Assembly (NCBI RefSeq): GCF_964019515.1
Contig: NZ_OZ026452.1
Coordinates: 1,833,959 to 1,897,958 of the forward strand
DNA: 64,000 nucleotides
Reading direction: 5' to 3'
From: Serratia symbiotica (Periphyllus acericola)
GTDB lineage: Bacteria > Pseudomonadota > Gammaproteobacteria > Enterobacterales > Enterobacteriaceae
Below, in pieces: positions 53,960 to 63,999 of this stretch (its first letter is position 1; each line of letters starts with the position of its first letter). The notes under the pieces were generated by a model. That model made no database searches, was not told the DNA's origin, and saw only the letters and a list, made by a program, of their open reading frames with translations. The translations under genes and the position numbers were made by a program.

Positions 53960-56122
53960 ATGGACGTCTCCGATCTCTTCGACAGCCTGAATGCAAAACA
54001 ACTTGAAGCCGTGGCGGCACCGTGTTGTAACCTGTTGGTTCTGGCCGGTGCAGGCAGCGGTAAAACCAGGGTGCTGGTACATCGAATCGCCTGGCTGCTG
54101 TCGGTAGAGAACTGCTCGCCGTACTCGATCATGGCAGTGACCTTTACCAACAAGGCCGCAGCGGAAATGCGCCACCGCATCGAAAACGTGATCGGCACGA
54201 GCCAGGGTGGCATGTGGATCGGTACTTTCCACGGGATGGCGCATCGTTTGCTGCGCGCACATCATATGGAAGCCAATCTGCCGCAAGACTTCCAGATCCT
54301 CGACAGCGACGACCAACTGCGGCTGCTCAAACGCATCGTAAACGCGTTGAATATAGACGAGAAACAGTGGTCACCGCGCCAGGCAATGTGGTACATCAAC
54401 GGCAAGAAAGATGAAGGTCTGCGCCCGCAACACATTGAAACCTATAACAACCCGGTGGAAAACACCTGGCTGCGCATCTATCAGGCTTACCAGGAGGCTT
54501 GCGATCGCGCCGGGCTGGTGGACTTCGCAGAGTTGCTGCTGCGCGCCCACGAGCTGTGGCTGAACAAGCCGCATATCCTCAACCATTACCGCGAGCGCTT
54601 CACCAATGTGCTGGTGGACGAGTTCCAAGATACCAACAGCATCCAATATGCCTGGATCCGCCTGCTAACGGGTAGCAACAGCAACGTGATGATCGTTGGC
54701 GACGATGATCAGTCGATCTACGGCTGGCGCGGCGCACAGGTAGAAAACATCCAGCGCTTCCTAAAGGACTTTCCCGGTGCAAAAACCCTCCGTCTGGAGC
54801 AGAACTACCGCTCCACCAGCAACATCCTGGAGGCGGCCAACACCCTGATCGCCCATAACGCTTGGCGCATGGGCAAAAACCTGTGGACCGATGGGGGCCA
54901 AGGTGAACCCATTTCAATCTACTGTGCCTTCAACGAGCTTGACGAGGCGCGTTTCGTAGTTAACCGCATCAAAACCTGGCAGGACAATGGCGGTACACTG
55001 AACGACTGCGCGATCCTCTACCGCAGCAACGCCCAGTCGCGGGTGCTGGAGGAGGCATTGTTGAAGGCCGCCATGTCGTACCGCATTTACGGTGGTCAGC
55101 GCTTCTTTGAGCGTCAAGAAATTAAGGATGCGCTGGCTTACCTGCGCCTGATATCCAACCGCAACGACGATGCAGCCTTTGAACGGGTTGTCAATACCCC
55201 GACGCGTGGTATCGGCGTACGCACCCTTGACGTGGTGCGTAAAGCAGCACGCAATCGCCAACTGACGCTGTGGCGGACAACGCGTGAACTGCTGCACGAA
55301 AAAGTATTGGCTGGCCGTGCGGCCTCCGGACTGCAACGCTTTACCGAACTGGTGGATTCATTGGCGCATGAAACCGCCGAGATGTCGCTGCATATCCAGA
55401 CCGACCGGGTGATCCGCGACTCTGGGTTATTCGTCATGTATCAGCAGGAGAAGGGCGAAAAAGGTCAGACACGTATCGAAAACCTGGAGGAACTGGTGAC
55501 GGCGACGCGCCAGTACAACTATCAGGAAGAAGATCAGGATATGATGCCGCTACAAGCGTTTTTATCGCACGCGGCGCTGGAGGCAGGCGAAGGACAAGCC
55601 GATGCCTATCAGGACGCGGTGCAGTTAATGACTTTGCACTCTGCTAAGGGGCTGGAGTTCCCGCTGGTGTTTATCATCGGTATGGAAGAAGGTATGTTCC
55701 CAAGCCAGATGTCCCTGGAAGAAAGCGGTCGGCTGGAAGAGGAACGCCGTCTAGCTTACGTGGGCGTAACGCGCGCCATGCAAAAATTGACGCTGACCTA
55801 CGCCGAAACACGTCGTCTGTACGGCAAAGAAGTCTATCACCGACCTTCACGCTTTATCGGCGAATTGCCGGAACACTGTGTGGAAGAAGTACGGCTGCGC
55901 GCCAGCGTGTCACGCACTGTGAACCACTGCCGTATGGGGACACCAATCAGTGAAAACGACACTGGCTACAAGCTGGGCCAACGCGTACGACATCCTAAAT
56001 TTGGTGAAGGTACCATCGTCAATCTGGAAGGCAACAGCGAACACAGCCGATTGCAGATCGCCTTCCCTGGGGAAGGCATCAAATGGCTGGTGGCGGCGTA
56101 TGCCCGGCTGGAAAAGGTGTAG
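53960..56122 (+). CDS. uvrD: DNA helicase II
   Basis: SF1 3'-5' helicase for mismatch and nucleotide excision repair; 720 residues from ATG 53960, E. coli length (an in-frame GTG 9 bases upstream is not needed). Walker A LVLAGAGSGKTRVLVHRIAW, VTFTNKAAAEMRHRI, Walker B VLVDEFQDTNSIQYAW, GDDDQSIYGWRGA, LEQNYRSTSNIL, VQLMTLHSAKGLEFPLV and YVGVTRAMQKLTLTYAE are all intact, as is the Tudor-like C-terminus. Preceded by a LexA box. Confidence 0.98.
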   Translation: MDVSDLFDSLNAKQLEAVAAPCCNLLVLAGAGSGKTRVLVHRIAWLLSVENCSPYSIMAVTFTNKAAAEMRHRIENVIGTSQGGMWIGTFHGMAHRLLRAHHMEANLPQDFQILDSDDQLRLLKRIVNALNIDEKQWSPRQAMWYINGKKDEGLRPQHIETYNNPVENTWLRIYQAYQEACDRAGLVDFAELLLRAHELWLNKPHILNHYRERFTNVLVDEFQDTNSIQYAWIRLLTGSNSNVMIVGDDDQSIYGWRGAQVENIQRFLKDFPGAKTLRLEQNYRSTSNILEAANTLIAHNAWRMGKNLWTDGGQGEPISIYCAFNELDEARFVVNRIKTWQDNGGTLNDCAILYRSNAQSRVLEEALLKAAMSYRIYGGQRFFERQEIKDALAYLRLISNRNDDAAFERVVNTPTRGIGVRTLDVVRKAARNRQLTLWRTTRELLHEKVLAGRAASGLQRFTELVDSLAHETAEMSLHIQTDRVIRDSGLFVMYQQEKGEKGQTRIENLEELVTATRQYNYQEEDQDMMPLQAFLSHAALEAGEGQADAYQDAVQLMTLHSAKGLEFPLVFIIGMEEGMFPSQMSLEESGRLEEERRLAYVGVTRAMQKLTLTYAETRRLYGKEVYHRPSRFIGELPEHCVEEVRLRASVSRTVNHCRMGTPISENDTGYKLGQRVRHPKFGEGTIVNLEGNSEHSRLQIAFPGEGIKWLVAAYARLEKV

Positions 56123-56219
56123 CGGGAGAAATGCCCAGTAGGTAATTTTTGGCTGAATAGCCAAAGCCCGGTAGCAACAGCACCTGGGGGGAGCTATCAC
56201 AGCCAACAATACTGCGTCT

Positions 56220-56660
56220 TCAAGTATGCATAGTATACTTGTCACCGAGCTGCACGGTGGCGTACCAACGCATCACCGCTTCAATTCCTTCCCTTCCCTC
56301 CGGTGGCGCCCAGTGCATACAGTCTTCTTCCGTGAGTGCATAATAAAGGCCTTGTCTTACTTAGAACACCACGCCGCCTGGATCGACCGACAGCACTGCA
56401 TTCCAGGTCAATGCTGGCATCTCCAGCACTTTGTTTTCTTCTCCAAGCAGGGTGCGTTGCGTCACTACGCCGTCATTCGCTACAAAACGGCTACGTAGCG
56501 GCGTCAGTCAACGCCCAGGTTTGTGGATGGCGATGTTGGCGGATATAAGGTGCCTGGCTCCATATAACTCTTGGTGTAATGTACGGTGCGAGCGCAAGCG
56601 GGATACATTGGCAGACTGTTCGCTCATCGTGGTCAGTTCATGGGCGGTAATCTGTTTCAT
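56220..56660 (-). pseudogene. WbuC-like cupin protein, broken
   Basis: ATG 56660 reads MKQITAHELTTMSEQSANVS, RLRSHRTLHQ, then AIHKPGR followed by a stop where the family has the metal-binding region. DGVVTQRTLLGEENKVLEMP, ALTWNAVLSVDPGGVVF and a further stop follow, and the tail HWAPPEGREGIEAVMRW ends at 56220. The His residues of the first cupin motif (PHRH) are gone. Similar small cupins (WbuC family) are found near LPS loci. Family is a reasonable guess. Confidence 0.6.
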
Positions 56661-56922
56661 CAATAAAATCTGCAAACCTGTTATTATACTTTAGGGTGGC
56701 GGAATCTTAGCAACATTTCCTACTATGGTAAGAGATCTCCGTGACTTTTTTTCCCATAACCTTGTGGTTTAAAGGCATTTTTACCCTTTTCATGGTGATA
56801 AGTAGCGGCGCAATTACCCAAAGTGTGCTGGTGCCTGATGGATAGCCAGTGCGCCCTGAACTTTCTGTGGCAGGTTAACCTCTATACTTCACGCACAAGA
56901 ACTGGCGGTAAATAGGGGTATG
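56661..56922 (+). other. gap with a possible exported-protein remnant
   Basis: The plus strand around 56763-56845 reads GIFTLFMVISSGAITQSVLV, like a signal peptide start, then a stop. In E. coli this side of uvrD holds corA, rarD and pldA, so a remnant of pldA is one possibility, unproven. It borders the group II intron at 56923. Confidence 0.35.
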
Positions 56923-57015
56923 AGTTGAGTAGACCTGCCGGTTACCCGGACAGGCCCCTCCTCAGAACCGGACGTGCGGAACTACCGCATCCGGCCCGCT
57001 CACGACAGACTCGTG
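56923..57015 (-). ncRNA. group II intron 3' end, domains V and VI
   Basis: On the minus strand, GAGCGGGCCGGATGCGGTAG and TTCCGCACGTCCGGTTCT (about 56965-57003) form the short conserved hairpin of domain V. After that a GGACAGGCCC/GTAACCGGCA stem (domain VI) leads to the 3' splice site near CTCATAC (about 56923). It follows the reverse transcriptase ORF, as in bacterial group II introns. Confidence 0.7.
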
Positions 57016-57028
57016 TCCTCACACAATT

Positions 57029-58027
57029 TCAGCATGAATCTAACATTGATCGGGTTTTCCATTTCACCGGATAACCCAGCACTTTCAGTAGCAGATCCAG
57101 TTTTGCCCATGTCAGCGGATGTCGGCCTCCCTTGAGGTTGAAGCATTTGTAAATTATCCGCCTGCTCTGGTGACTAAACTGCCCTACGCGTCGCTGGTTA
57201 TCAGAGATGCCGTGATAATTTATCCAGCCTCTGACTACTCTAATGATGGTATTCAGGGTTTGCCGTCTGTTAGCATTAAGGTTTTTCCAGAGGAAATCTC
57301 TTAGTCCTTTCAGTTTGGCCGCGAAGCGGTCTTTACGACTGGTAAATTTCAGCCTCCAGTACCCTTTTCGCGTTTTTCCCCAGTAACCGGTAAATCCCAG
57401 AAAATTGAACGTCGGAAGTCTTTTTCCTGACTGGCTGGCTTTCATTGCTGCAACATGACCCGCATGTATTAATTGCGATTTGTCATCGTGCAACTCCAGA
57501 CCATAATTATTCAGCCGTTTAGGCAGCACCTTGTAAAAGCGTTTAGCCTCACTCGGATATTGGAAGGTCAAGACCATGTCATCGGCATATCTCAGCATTT
57601 CTGCCCGTCCATAGATCACTGACTGGCTGATTTTATCAAACCACTGATCGATCACATCGTAAAGGTAGATATTGGCAAGTATTGGCAAGTATCGGCGACA
57701 GGATTGAACCTTGTGGGCATCCTCGTTCGTTACTGGATATTTGTTTACCTGATATGACTTGTGCCGTTATCAAGACCTCTATCAGTCTTAGAAAGCGGCG
57801 ATCTGCTATCTTCTTCCAAAGTAACTTTAACAGTTCCCGGTGTGGGATCATGTTGAAATATTTTCGGATATTGATTTCTACAACAGCACCATTCCAGTTA
57901 CGAAACGTCTGCTGCTGCAAAGCCTTCAACGCTGCATGACAGTTTAACACCGGACGAAAACCGTATGAGCAAGGTATAAATAACGGTTCGTAGAACCTGC
58001 TGAGAACATGAGACTGTAATTTAAATT
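57029..58027 (-). pseudogene. ltrA: group II intron reverse transcriptase/maturase, N-terminus lost
   Basis: Minus strand: YGFRPVLNCHAALKALQQQT, EINIRKYFNMIPHRELLKLL, and RGCPQGSILSPILAN (RT3-RT4). Then a frameshift caused by a 10-base tandem duplication (TATTGGCAAG, 57671-57690). MLRYADDMVLTFQYPSEAKR carries the YADD active site, and PTFNFLGFTGYWGKTRKGYW and NLNANRRQTLNTIIRVVRGW give the maturase domain X. About 100 or more N-terminal codons are missing where IS5 was inserted (58028). No C-terminal HNH endonuclease is seen. Confidence 0.9.
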
Positions 58028-59087
58028 GGGCGTTGTTGAATAAATCGAACTTTTGGCCGGCACGCGGATCAGATCACTCTCCTTCTGTCAACATAGCGAC
58101 ATTCCGTGGCCCAGCAAAAGTTCAACATCACCAACTGGAAGGCTTACAACAACGCCCTTATCACTCGGGGTTCACTCACTTGCTGGGGGGATGAAACGGC
58201 ACTTCACGCCTGGTACTGCGAGGCAAAACCTTCTCTGCGTGGTCGCCCACCACATTATTCCGATATGGCAATTACCAGCGTATTGATGCTGAAACAGATT
58301 TTCGGCCTGACACTTCGCGCCCTCCAGGGCTTCGTCGACTCCATTGTCACACTGATCAAAGTGCCGTTGAACTGCCCGGACGACACCTGCATCAGTAAGC
58401 GGGCGAAGTCCGACCATGTCCCGTTTAAAACACCAACGCCGGGTGAAATTGCGCACCTCGTTATCGACTCTAGCGGGCTCAACGTGTTGGGTGAAGGGGA
58501 GTAGAAGGTAAAAAAACACGGTCAGGAAAAACGGCGGATCTGGCGAAAACTGCATTTGGCCGTAGATACAGAAACACATGAGGTCATCTGTGCTGACCTT
58601 TCCTTGAGCAATGTCACCGATATAGAAGCCTTCCCAGGTCTCATCCGTCAGAGGTACCGTAAAATCAAAGTCGCCTCGGCGGATCGGGCTTAGGATACGC
58701 GAGTGTGTGATGATGCGTTAAGGGGCAAGAGGCTCAGGACGTTAATACCGCCCAGCAGCGGAGCCCGTTATTTGTCGGCAGACTATGCAGAGCGAAATCA
58801 AGCGGTGGCGAACCAGCACGTTACCAGAGACAACACACGGTGGAAAAGTCTCACAGGCTACCCCCGACGTTCGATAGCGGCAACAGCGAGGTACAGAGTA
58901 AAACAGCTATTTGGTGGTCACCTGTCGCGGCGAGATTATGATGGGCAAGTTGCAGAGGCGCTGGCCATGATCTGTGCATTAAACAAGATGACGCTCGCCG
59001 GTATGCCAGAAAGTATACGCCTCGCCTGAAAGATGCACATTCAGGGAACTCTTTATTCCAAATCCTATTTATTCAACAAAGCCGTTT
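58028..59087 (+). mobile_element. IS5-family element, full length, two nonsense codons
   Basis: Best-preserved copy: ends GGGCGTTGTTGAATAAATCG (58028) and CTATTTATTCAACAAAGCC (59068-59086). The transposase (GTG start near 58103) runs in one frame for about 305 codons: KFNITNWKAYNNALITRGSL, ISEVLMLK-like MAITSVLMLKQIFGLTLRAL, VIDSSGLNVLGEGE then TAG for Trp (58502-58504), HGQEKRRIWRKLHLAVDTET, AFPGLIRQRYRKIK, ASADRA then TAG for Tyr, and ARYRVKQLFGGHLSRRDYDG. It has cut off the group II intron 5' part. Confidence 0.9.
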
Positions 59088-59307
59088 TTTTGATAAAATC
59101 ACCTGCTTTCACCTTACTGGTGGTGTGGTATAAACTGGAAAGTACGGTGTCAATCCTGACAATAGTCGCGAGGAGCGCTAGTTTTACCGAAGCCATGCTT
59201 GCGCACAGGTTTATTTTGCTAGCAATAACAACAATAAACATCGATCGAATCAGTGATAAAACTTCCCATAAATGCGGTAGTTTATCAAATCGACCCTTCA
59301 GAGTCAT
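59065..59307 (-). pseudogene. orphan 80-codon frame ending inside the IS5 end
   Basis: ATG 59307 reads KGRFDKLPHLWEVLSLIRSM then FIVVIASKINLC and a moderately hydrophobic stretch, and stops at ALLNK, which is IS5 end sequence. It may be the start of a gene cut by the IS, or chance. I do not recognise it. The rest of 59087-59340 has no feature except a hairpin. Confidence 0.3.
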
Positions 59308-59308
59308 G

Positions 59309-59336
59309 AGCCAACACTGTCCTCCTACTGGGACAG
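59309..59336 (-). terminator. hairpin downstream of mnmE
   Basis: Reading the minus strand, GAGCCTGTCCC-AGTAGG-AGGACAGTGTTGGCTC pairs as two short stems (GAGCC with GGCTC, TGTCC with GGACA). No clear U-tract; a terminator is likely but not proven. Confidence 0.45.
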
Positions 59337-59340
59337 GCTC

Positions 59341-60705
59341 TTATTTGCCAATACAGAAACTGGAGAAAATGCGTCCCAGTAGATCATCTGAGGAAAACTC
59401 ACCGGTAATTTCACTTAACGCCAACTGTGCCAGCCGCAGTTCTTCAGCCAGTAATTCACCCGCGTAAGCACTCACCAACTGTTCTTTGCCCTTTTCTAGA
59501 TGTAGCGCCGTTTGTTCCAATGCCTGAAAGTGACGGCGACGCGCCAGGAAACCGCCTTCCATGTTGCTGGTAAAGCCCATACTCTGTTTCAGGTGATCGC
59601 GCAGCAGATCGATGCCTTCGCCAGTACGTGCAGAAAGGCGAATAAGTGAGTGACCATTTACTTCTGTTATGCCTAGCGTTTCGCCGGTGATGTCAGCTTT
59701 ATTGCGCACCACGGTGATCGGTAAATGCTGTGGTAAACGCGCCGTAAACTCCTGCGAGATCTCTGCCGGATCGGTAGCAACGGTGGTGGTGCCATCCACC
59801 ATAAATAGCACTCTGTCGGCCTGTTCGATCTCATTCCATGCACGTTCGATACCAATGCGTTCAACTTCGTCACTGGCCTCTCGCAGGCCGGCGGTATCGA
59901 TAATGTGCAGCGGCATGCCATCAATGTGGATATGTTCGCGCAGTACGTCGCGGGTGGTGCCGGAAATATCGGTAACGATTGCCGCTTCACGTCCGGCTAA
60001 CATATTGAGAAGGCTAGATTTACCGGCGTTTGGTCGCCCGGCAATCACCACTTTTATCCCTTCGCGCAGCAGGCTGCCTTGGCGTGCTTCGCCACGCACG
60101 CTGTCCAGATCAGTCATCACACCGTTGAGCTGCGCCTCGATTTTGCCGTCCGACAGGAAATCGATTTCTTCGTCTGGAAAGTCGATTGCCGCTTCCACAT
60201 AGATTCTCAGGTGAGTGAGTGCTTCCACAAGTTGATAAATGCGGGTGGAAAATGCCCCCTGTAACGAGTTCATCGCTGACCGTGCCGCCTGTTCAGAACT
60301 GGCGTCGATCAAGTCAGCAATCGCTTCTGCCTGCGCCAGATCGAGTTTGTCGTTGATGAATGCGCGCTCGGAGAACTCACCGGGCCGCGCTATGCGCACG
60401 CCAGGCAACGCTAGCACGCGTTTTAGCAGCAGATCGAGGATCACCGGCCCTCCGTGGCCCTGCAACTCCAGTACGTCTTCGCCGGTAAACGAATTCGGAG
60501 CGGGAAACCACAGTGCGATACCCTGATCGAGGGTGATGCCCGCGACATCACGGAATGGCAGATAGTCAGCGTAGCGTGGTTTGGGCAGTTTGCCGATCAG
60601 CGCCAAGGCAACCTCTTTGGCTTTGCTTCCGGAAATGCGCAAAATGCCGATGCCACCGCGTCCCGGCGGGGTGGCTGGCGCTACGATGGTATCGGTGGTG
60701 CTCAT
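59341..60705 (-). CDS. mnmE: tRNA modification GTPase MnmE
   Basis: With MnmG it modifies wobble U34 (cmnm5U). ATG 60705 gives 454 residues, E. coli length; the frame upstream to 60786 is not homologous. N-terminal folate-like domain ([20 protein letters not shown]). The G domain has P-loop [45 protein letters not shown] and NKAD. It ends with the catalytic FCIGK. Intact. It is separated from yidC by a terminator. Confidence 0.97.
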   Translation of the reverse strand: MSTTDTIVAPATPPGRGGIGILRISGSKAKEVALALIGKLPKPRYADYLPFRDVAGITLDQGIALWFPAPNSFTGEDVLELQGHGGPVILDLLLKRVLALPGVRIARPGEFSERAFINDKLDLAQAEAIADLIDASSEQAARSAMNSLQGAFSTRIYQLVEALTHLRIYVEAAIDFPDEEIDFLSDGKIEAQLNGVMTDLDSVRGEARQGSLLREGIKVVIAGRPNAGKSSLLNMLAGREAAIVTDISGTTRDVLREHIHIDGMPLHIIDTAGLREASDEVERIGIERAWNEIEQADRVLFMVDGTTTVATDPAEISQEFTARLPQHLPITVVRNKADITGETLGITEVNGHSLIRLSARTGEGIDLLRDHLKQSMGFTSNMEGGFLARRRHFQALEQTALHLEKGKEQLVSAYAGELLAEELRLAQLALSEITGEFSSDDLLGRIFSSFCIGK

Positions 60706-60852
60706 ATACCCTTTATCCTTCATGTTGCAGCAGTGTTGGCTGCCTTCTCTTACCGCGGTCCATGGGTTCTCTGGGACGCGTTCCATTACCGCCTACCTGC
60801 AAGCTTGAATGCTGTCGGGTAACGCGGTTCTCTCTGACGATGCACTATGCAA

Positions 60853-60876
60853 AAAGGCGGTCTAATGACCGTCTTT
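60853..60876 (-). terminator. rho-independent terminator after yidC
   Basis: On the minus strand AAAGACGGTC-ATTA-GACCGCCTTT followed by TTTTT-like U-tract, 46 bases after the yidC stop. The rest of 60706-60921 has no ORF and holds the mnmE promoter region. Confidence 0.8.
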
Positions 60877-60921
60877 AAAAGTTACTGCAAAGCTTGGGCG
60901 TTCCTAACCCCTACAATACGC

Positions 60922-62565
60922 TTAGGCGTTTTTCTTGTCGCGGTCGCGGCTATGCAGACCACGTTTCTCCAGGCCGCGATAAATTAGCTGCTGCTGGATG
61001 ATCGTCACCAGGTTACTGACGATGTAATACAGCACCAGACCGGATGGGAACCACAGGAAGAACACGGTGAAGATCACCGGCATGAAGGTCATGATTTTCT
61101 GCTGCATCGGATCAGTCACTGTGGTTGGCGACATCTTCTGAATGAAGAACATCGTCACGCCCATCAGGATTGGCAGAATGTAGTACGGATCCTGAGCCGA
61201 CAAATCATGTATCCACAAGGCGAATGGCGCATGGCGCAGCTCCACCGAACCCATCAGCATGTAGTACAACGCCAGGAAGATTGGCATCTGGACGATCAAT
61301 GGCAGGCAACCGCCCAGTGGATTCACTTTCTCCGATTTGTAAAGCGCCATCATTTCCTGGCTCATGCGCTGCTTGTCATCACCAATACGCTCACGCATCG
61401 CTTGCATCTTTGGTTGCAACATGCGCATTTTCGCCATCGAGGTGTACTGCGCTTTGGTCAGCGGGTACATGATGCCACGCACAATGAAGGTGATGATAAT
61501 GATGGAGAAGCCCCAGTTGCCGATAAAGCCGTGAATGAACTTTAGCAGTTTGAACAGTGGCTGAGAGATAAACCACAGCCAACCATAGTCCACGGTCAAG
61601 TCGAGATGCGCTGCCAACTGAGCCATCTGATCTTGCAGCTCTGGGCCAACCCAAAGGGTGGCATTCAACTGTTGCTGTGCACCGGGTTGCACCACCACCG
61701 ACGTTGATTTGAAGCCAATGGTGGACAGGTTATCGCCCGGATTAGCGGTATAGAAGGTATTGCTGCCCTGCGTAGCCGGCACCCATGCGGTGGCAAAGTA
61801 CTGCTGCAACATAGCAACCCAACCACCCTGAGTAGTGACATTCAGCTTATCATCCTTGTCGAACGCGTATTTCTGGTATTTGTCTTCGCTGGAAGAGTAC
61901 GCTGCTCCACGGAAGGTTTGCAGAGCGAAGTTGTTACTGCCAGTATCGCGGTGCTTAGGCAGCTCGGTAGTCTGCTTCAGTTGGCCGAACAAGGTCAGCT
62001 CTAGCGGAGTGGTGCTTTTGTTATCGATGTAGTAATCAACGCTGACCGCGTAGTGGTTACGCTTGAGCACAAAAGTCTTGGTGTAGATAGTGCGATCTTT
62101 ACTGGTGAAACTCAGCGGAATGCGCAGCTCATCCTGGCCTTCCGGCAGGGTATAGCTGTCTTGCACAGCCTGGTACAGGGGGCGTTCACCATTTGCTGGA
62201 TTATCTGGACCATTTTTTCCGGTCAGGCCGCTTTGTGCCTGATAAACAAATGATGAGGTGGTTTCTAGCAGTTGGAATGGCAGTGATGAACCCAGAGTTT
62301 CCGGGTAAGCCAACAGTTTAGCCTGTTCGATATCGCCACCACGGGTATTGATGGTCAGTGACAAAACGTCAGTGTTAACGGTGATCAGTTTACTTTTGCC
62401 ACTGGCTGACCCGGCCTGTCTGGCGCCATCATCGGCAGTTGCATTCGAAGTCTGTTGCGTGGTCTGAGCAGTTGGCTGCGGTGCGTTATCCGCTTGCCAT
62501 GCCTGCCAGATCATGAAAGACACCAACAGCAGAGCGATGAGGAGAAGATTGCGTTGCGAATCCAT
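60922..62565 (-). CDS. yidC: membrane protein insertase YidC
   Basis: Inserts inner-membrane proteins, alone or with SecYEG; 547 residues (E. coli 548). N-terminal helix ([20 protein letters not shown]), large periplasmic domain, then the conserved core [20 protein letters not shown] with the hydrophilic-groove Arg, [40 protein letters not shown] and [20 protein letters not shown]. Intact; 2 bases from yidD. Confidence 0.98.
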   Translation of the reverse strand: MDSQRNLLLIALLLVSFMIWQAWQADNAPQPTAQTTQQTSNATADDGARQAGSASGKSKLITVNTDVLSLTINTRGGDIEQAKLLAYPETLGSSLPFQLLETTSSFVYQAQSGLTGKNGPDNPANGERPLYQAVQDSYTLPEGQDELRIPLSFTSKDRTIYTKTFVLKRNHYAVSVDYYIDNKSTTPLELTLFGQLKQTTELPKHRDTGSNNFALQTFRGAAYSSSEDKYQKYAFDKDDKLNVTTQGGWVAMLQQYFATAWVPATQGSNTFYTANPGDNLSTIGFKSTSVVVQPGAQQQLNATLWVGPELQDQMAQLAAHLDLTVDYGWLWFISQPLFKLLKFIHGFIGNWGFSIIIITFIVRGIMYPLTKAQYTSMAKMRMLQPKMQAMRERIGDDKQRMSQEMMALYKSEKVNPLGGCLPLIVQMPIFLALYYMLMGSVELRHAPFALWIHDLSAQDPYYILPILMGVTMFFIQKMSPTTVTDPMQQKIMTFMPVIFTVFFLWFPSGLVLYYIVSNLVTIIQQQLIYRGLEKRGLHSRDRDKKNA

Positions 62566-62567
62566 CG

Positions 62568-62825
62568 TTAGTATTCTCTATTATCGTCAGTTTTCGGCGG
62601 CACGGGATCAGCGCCACCTGGGTTCAGAGGATGGCATTTTAATATGCGTTTCAATGCCAACCAACTACCTTTTATCATGCCAAACTGGCTTAATGCCTCC
62701 ATTGTGTAATGAGAGCATGTCGGCTGGAAACGACAATGTGGCACCAGCAGCGGGCTGATAACGAACTGGTAAGCCCGTACCAGCCGGATCAGGATGAGGG
62801 AGCTTGGCGACAGTGGCGACGCCAT
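62568..62825 (-). CDS. yidD: membrane protein insertion efficiency factor YidD
   Basis: Small cysteine-rich protein helping YidC, 85 residues (E. coli 85). [25 protein letters not shown]-type motif is visible, then [19 protein letters not shown]. It overlaps rnpA by 37 bases, as in E. coli. Confidence 0.95.
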   Translation of the reverse strand: MASPLSPSSLILIRLVRAYQFVISPLLVPHCRFQPTCSHYTMEALSQFGMIKGSWLALKRILKCHPLNPGGADPVPPKTDDNREY

Positions 62826-63148
62826 AACTTTTCCAACGTTTCCGTCAACGTGCAGTTATCCAAATCCGCTATCCCCTTTTTGGCCACCACGACAAAATCC
62901 ATCGCAGGTAGCTCGTGCTGGCGTTGCCGGAAACTCTCGCGGGTTAGGCGTTTGATCCGGTTACGCTCATGCGCGCGTTTAACGTGCTTTTTGGCTACGG
63001 TGAGACCGATACGGGGATGCTCCAGCTTGTTTAGGCGGCCAAGAATAGTGATTTGCGGCGTGCCGACCCGTAGTGGCTGCTGGAAAACGAAAGTAAAACG
63101 ATTGGGAGTTAGTAAACGTAACTCCCTAGGAAAAGCGATCTTAACCAC
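62789..63148 (-). CDS. rnpA: ribonuclease P protein component
   Basis: Protein cofactor of RNase P for tRNA 5' processing, 119 residues as in E. coli. GTG start (63146-63148), also GTG in E. coli. [20 protein letters not shown] and the RNR motif [20 protein letters not shown] are intact. It lies 18 bases from the rpmH stop. Confidence 0.97.
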   Translation of the reverse strand: MVKIAFPRELRLLTPNRFTFVFQQPLRVGTPQITILGRLNKLEHPRIGLTVAKKHVKRAHERNRIKRLTRESFRQRQHELPAMDFVVVAKKGIADLDNCTLTETLEKLWRRHCRQAPSS

Positions 63149-63166
63149 TCAGCGGGTTAACTTTTA

Positions 63167-63319
<153 letters not shown>

Positions 63320-63422
63320 CTAAACTTAAAATAAGGACTGACTAAATAAGTTGGATACGTTTGGCTGCTACTCTGCGTAATAAAAGGACTAGCATCTCAA
63401 CCGCAATTTACAAAGAAGCGGG

Positions 63423-63451
63423 ATTGTAATAACTGCACCGCCCTGAGTCAA
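63423..63451 (-). promoter_or_regulatory. rpmH promoter, proximal
   Basis: Minus strand TTGACT - 17 bases - TACAAT (-10 at 63423-63428, -35 at 63446-63451). Near-consensus sigma70 site 116 bases upstream of rpmH. Confidence 0.75.
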
Positions 63452-63591
63452 TTCACATTGCGCTAGTCTACTTTGTTATCTGCCAATACGGGGGAATTTC
63501 CGGTTTTGGCTCGTGGATCGCTAAAGGATACCCACCCTGCTAATGATGCTCCATCCATAAAAGGAACCCAAGTATCACATGTCGGGCGAGT

Positions 63592-63619
63592 ATTATACGG
63601 ACTTGGGGTGAAATCGCAA
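63592..63619 (-). promoter_or_regulatory. rpmH promoter, distal
   Basis: Minus strand TTGCGA - 16 bases - TATAAT (-10 at 63592-63597, -35 at 63614-63619). E. coli rpmH also has more than one promoter, and its distal one has a similar TTGCG...GTATAAT core. Confidence 0.7.
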
Positions 63620-63660
63620 GGAAACCTTAGAGATCATTCACTTTATCTCATAGAATCTTC

Positions 63661-63999
63661 CGTGGATAACCGATTGATAATGTCAAAATAGTGGCTCACT
63701 AGGCGCGATCTTGCCTGTAACTCGGCATCAGGGGTGAAAAGAACGCTGCCCAAAGCGGGCCTGTGGATAAAATGGATCTAATCTGTGAGGAAGAGGAGGA
63801 TCTCTGGCGCGTATTGAGCTATGATCCTGAACTGCAATCGCGATCTCCCAAGTGGGGGTATTGAAGAAAATAAACCGTTGAAGACGGTTCACATTCCCCA
63901 CAGATCAACAGCCGATGCCGTGTATGTATTAAAATCATGAGTTATAAATAAAACAGTAGCCTGATTCTTATTATTGATCTTGTTCGAGTGGAGTCCGCC
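63661..63999 (+). promoter_or_regulatory. dnaA upstream region with DnaA boxes
   Basis: Contains CGTGGATAA (63661, complement of TTATCCACG), TGTGGATAA (63762-63770, complement of the perfect DnaA box TTATCCACA) and TTCCCCACA (63894, 7 of 9). Seven GATC Dam sites lie within about 280 bases, far above random. In E. coli the rpmH-dnaA gap holds the autoregulated dnaA promoters with a DnaA box. GGAG at 63992-63995 is the dnaA ribosome binding site. Confidence 0.7.

Noticed and set aside
59669-60202. 177-codon plus-strand frame opposite mnmE
   Set aside because: Shadow of the mnmE G domain; no family similarity.
63661-63999. A full oriC
   Set aside because: The AT-rich 13-mers and the ordered set of DnaA boxes of enterobacterial oriC (next to mnmG) are not visible; the region is better explained as the dnaA promoter.
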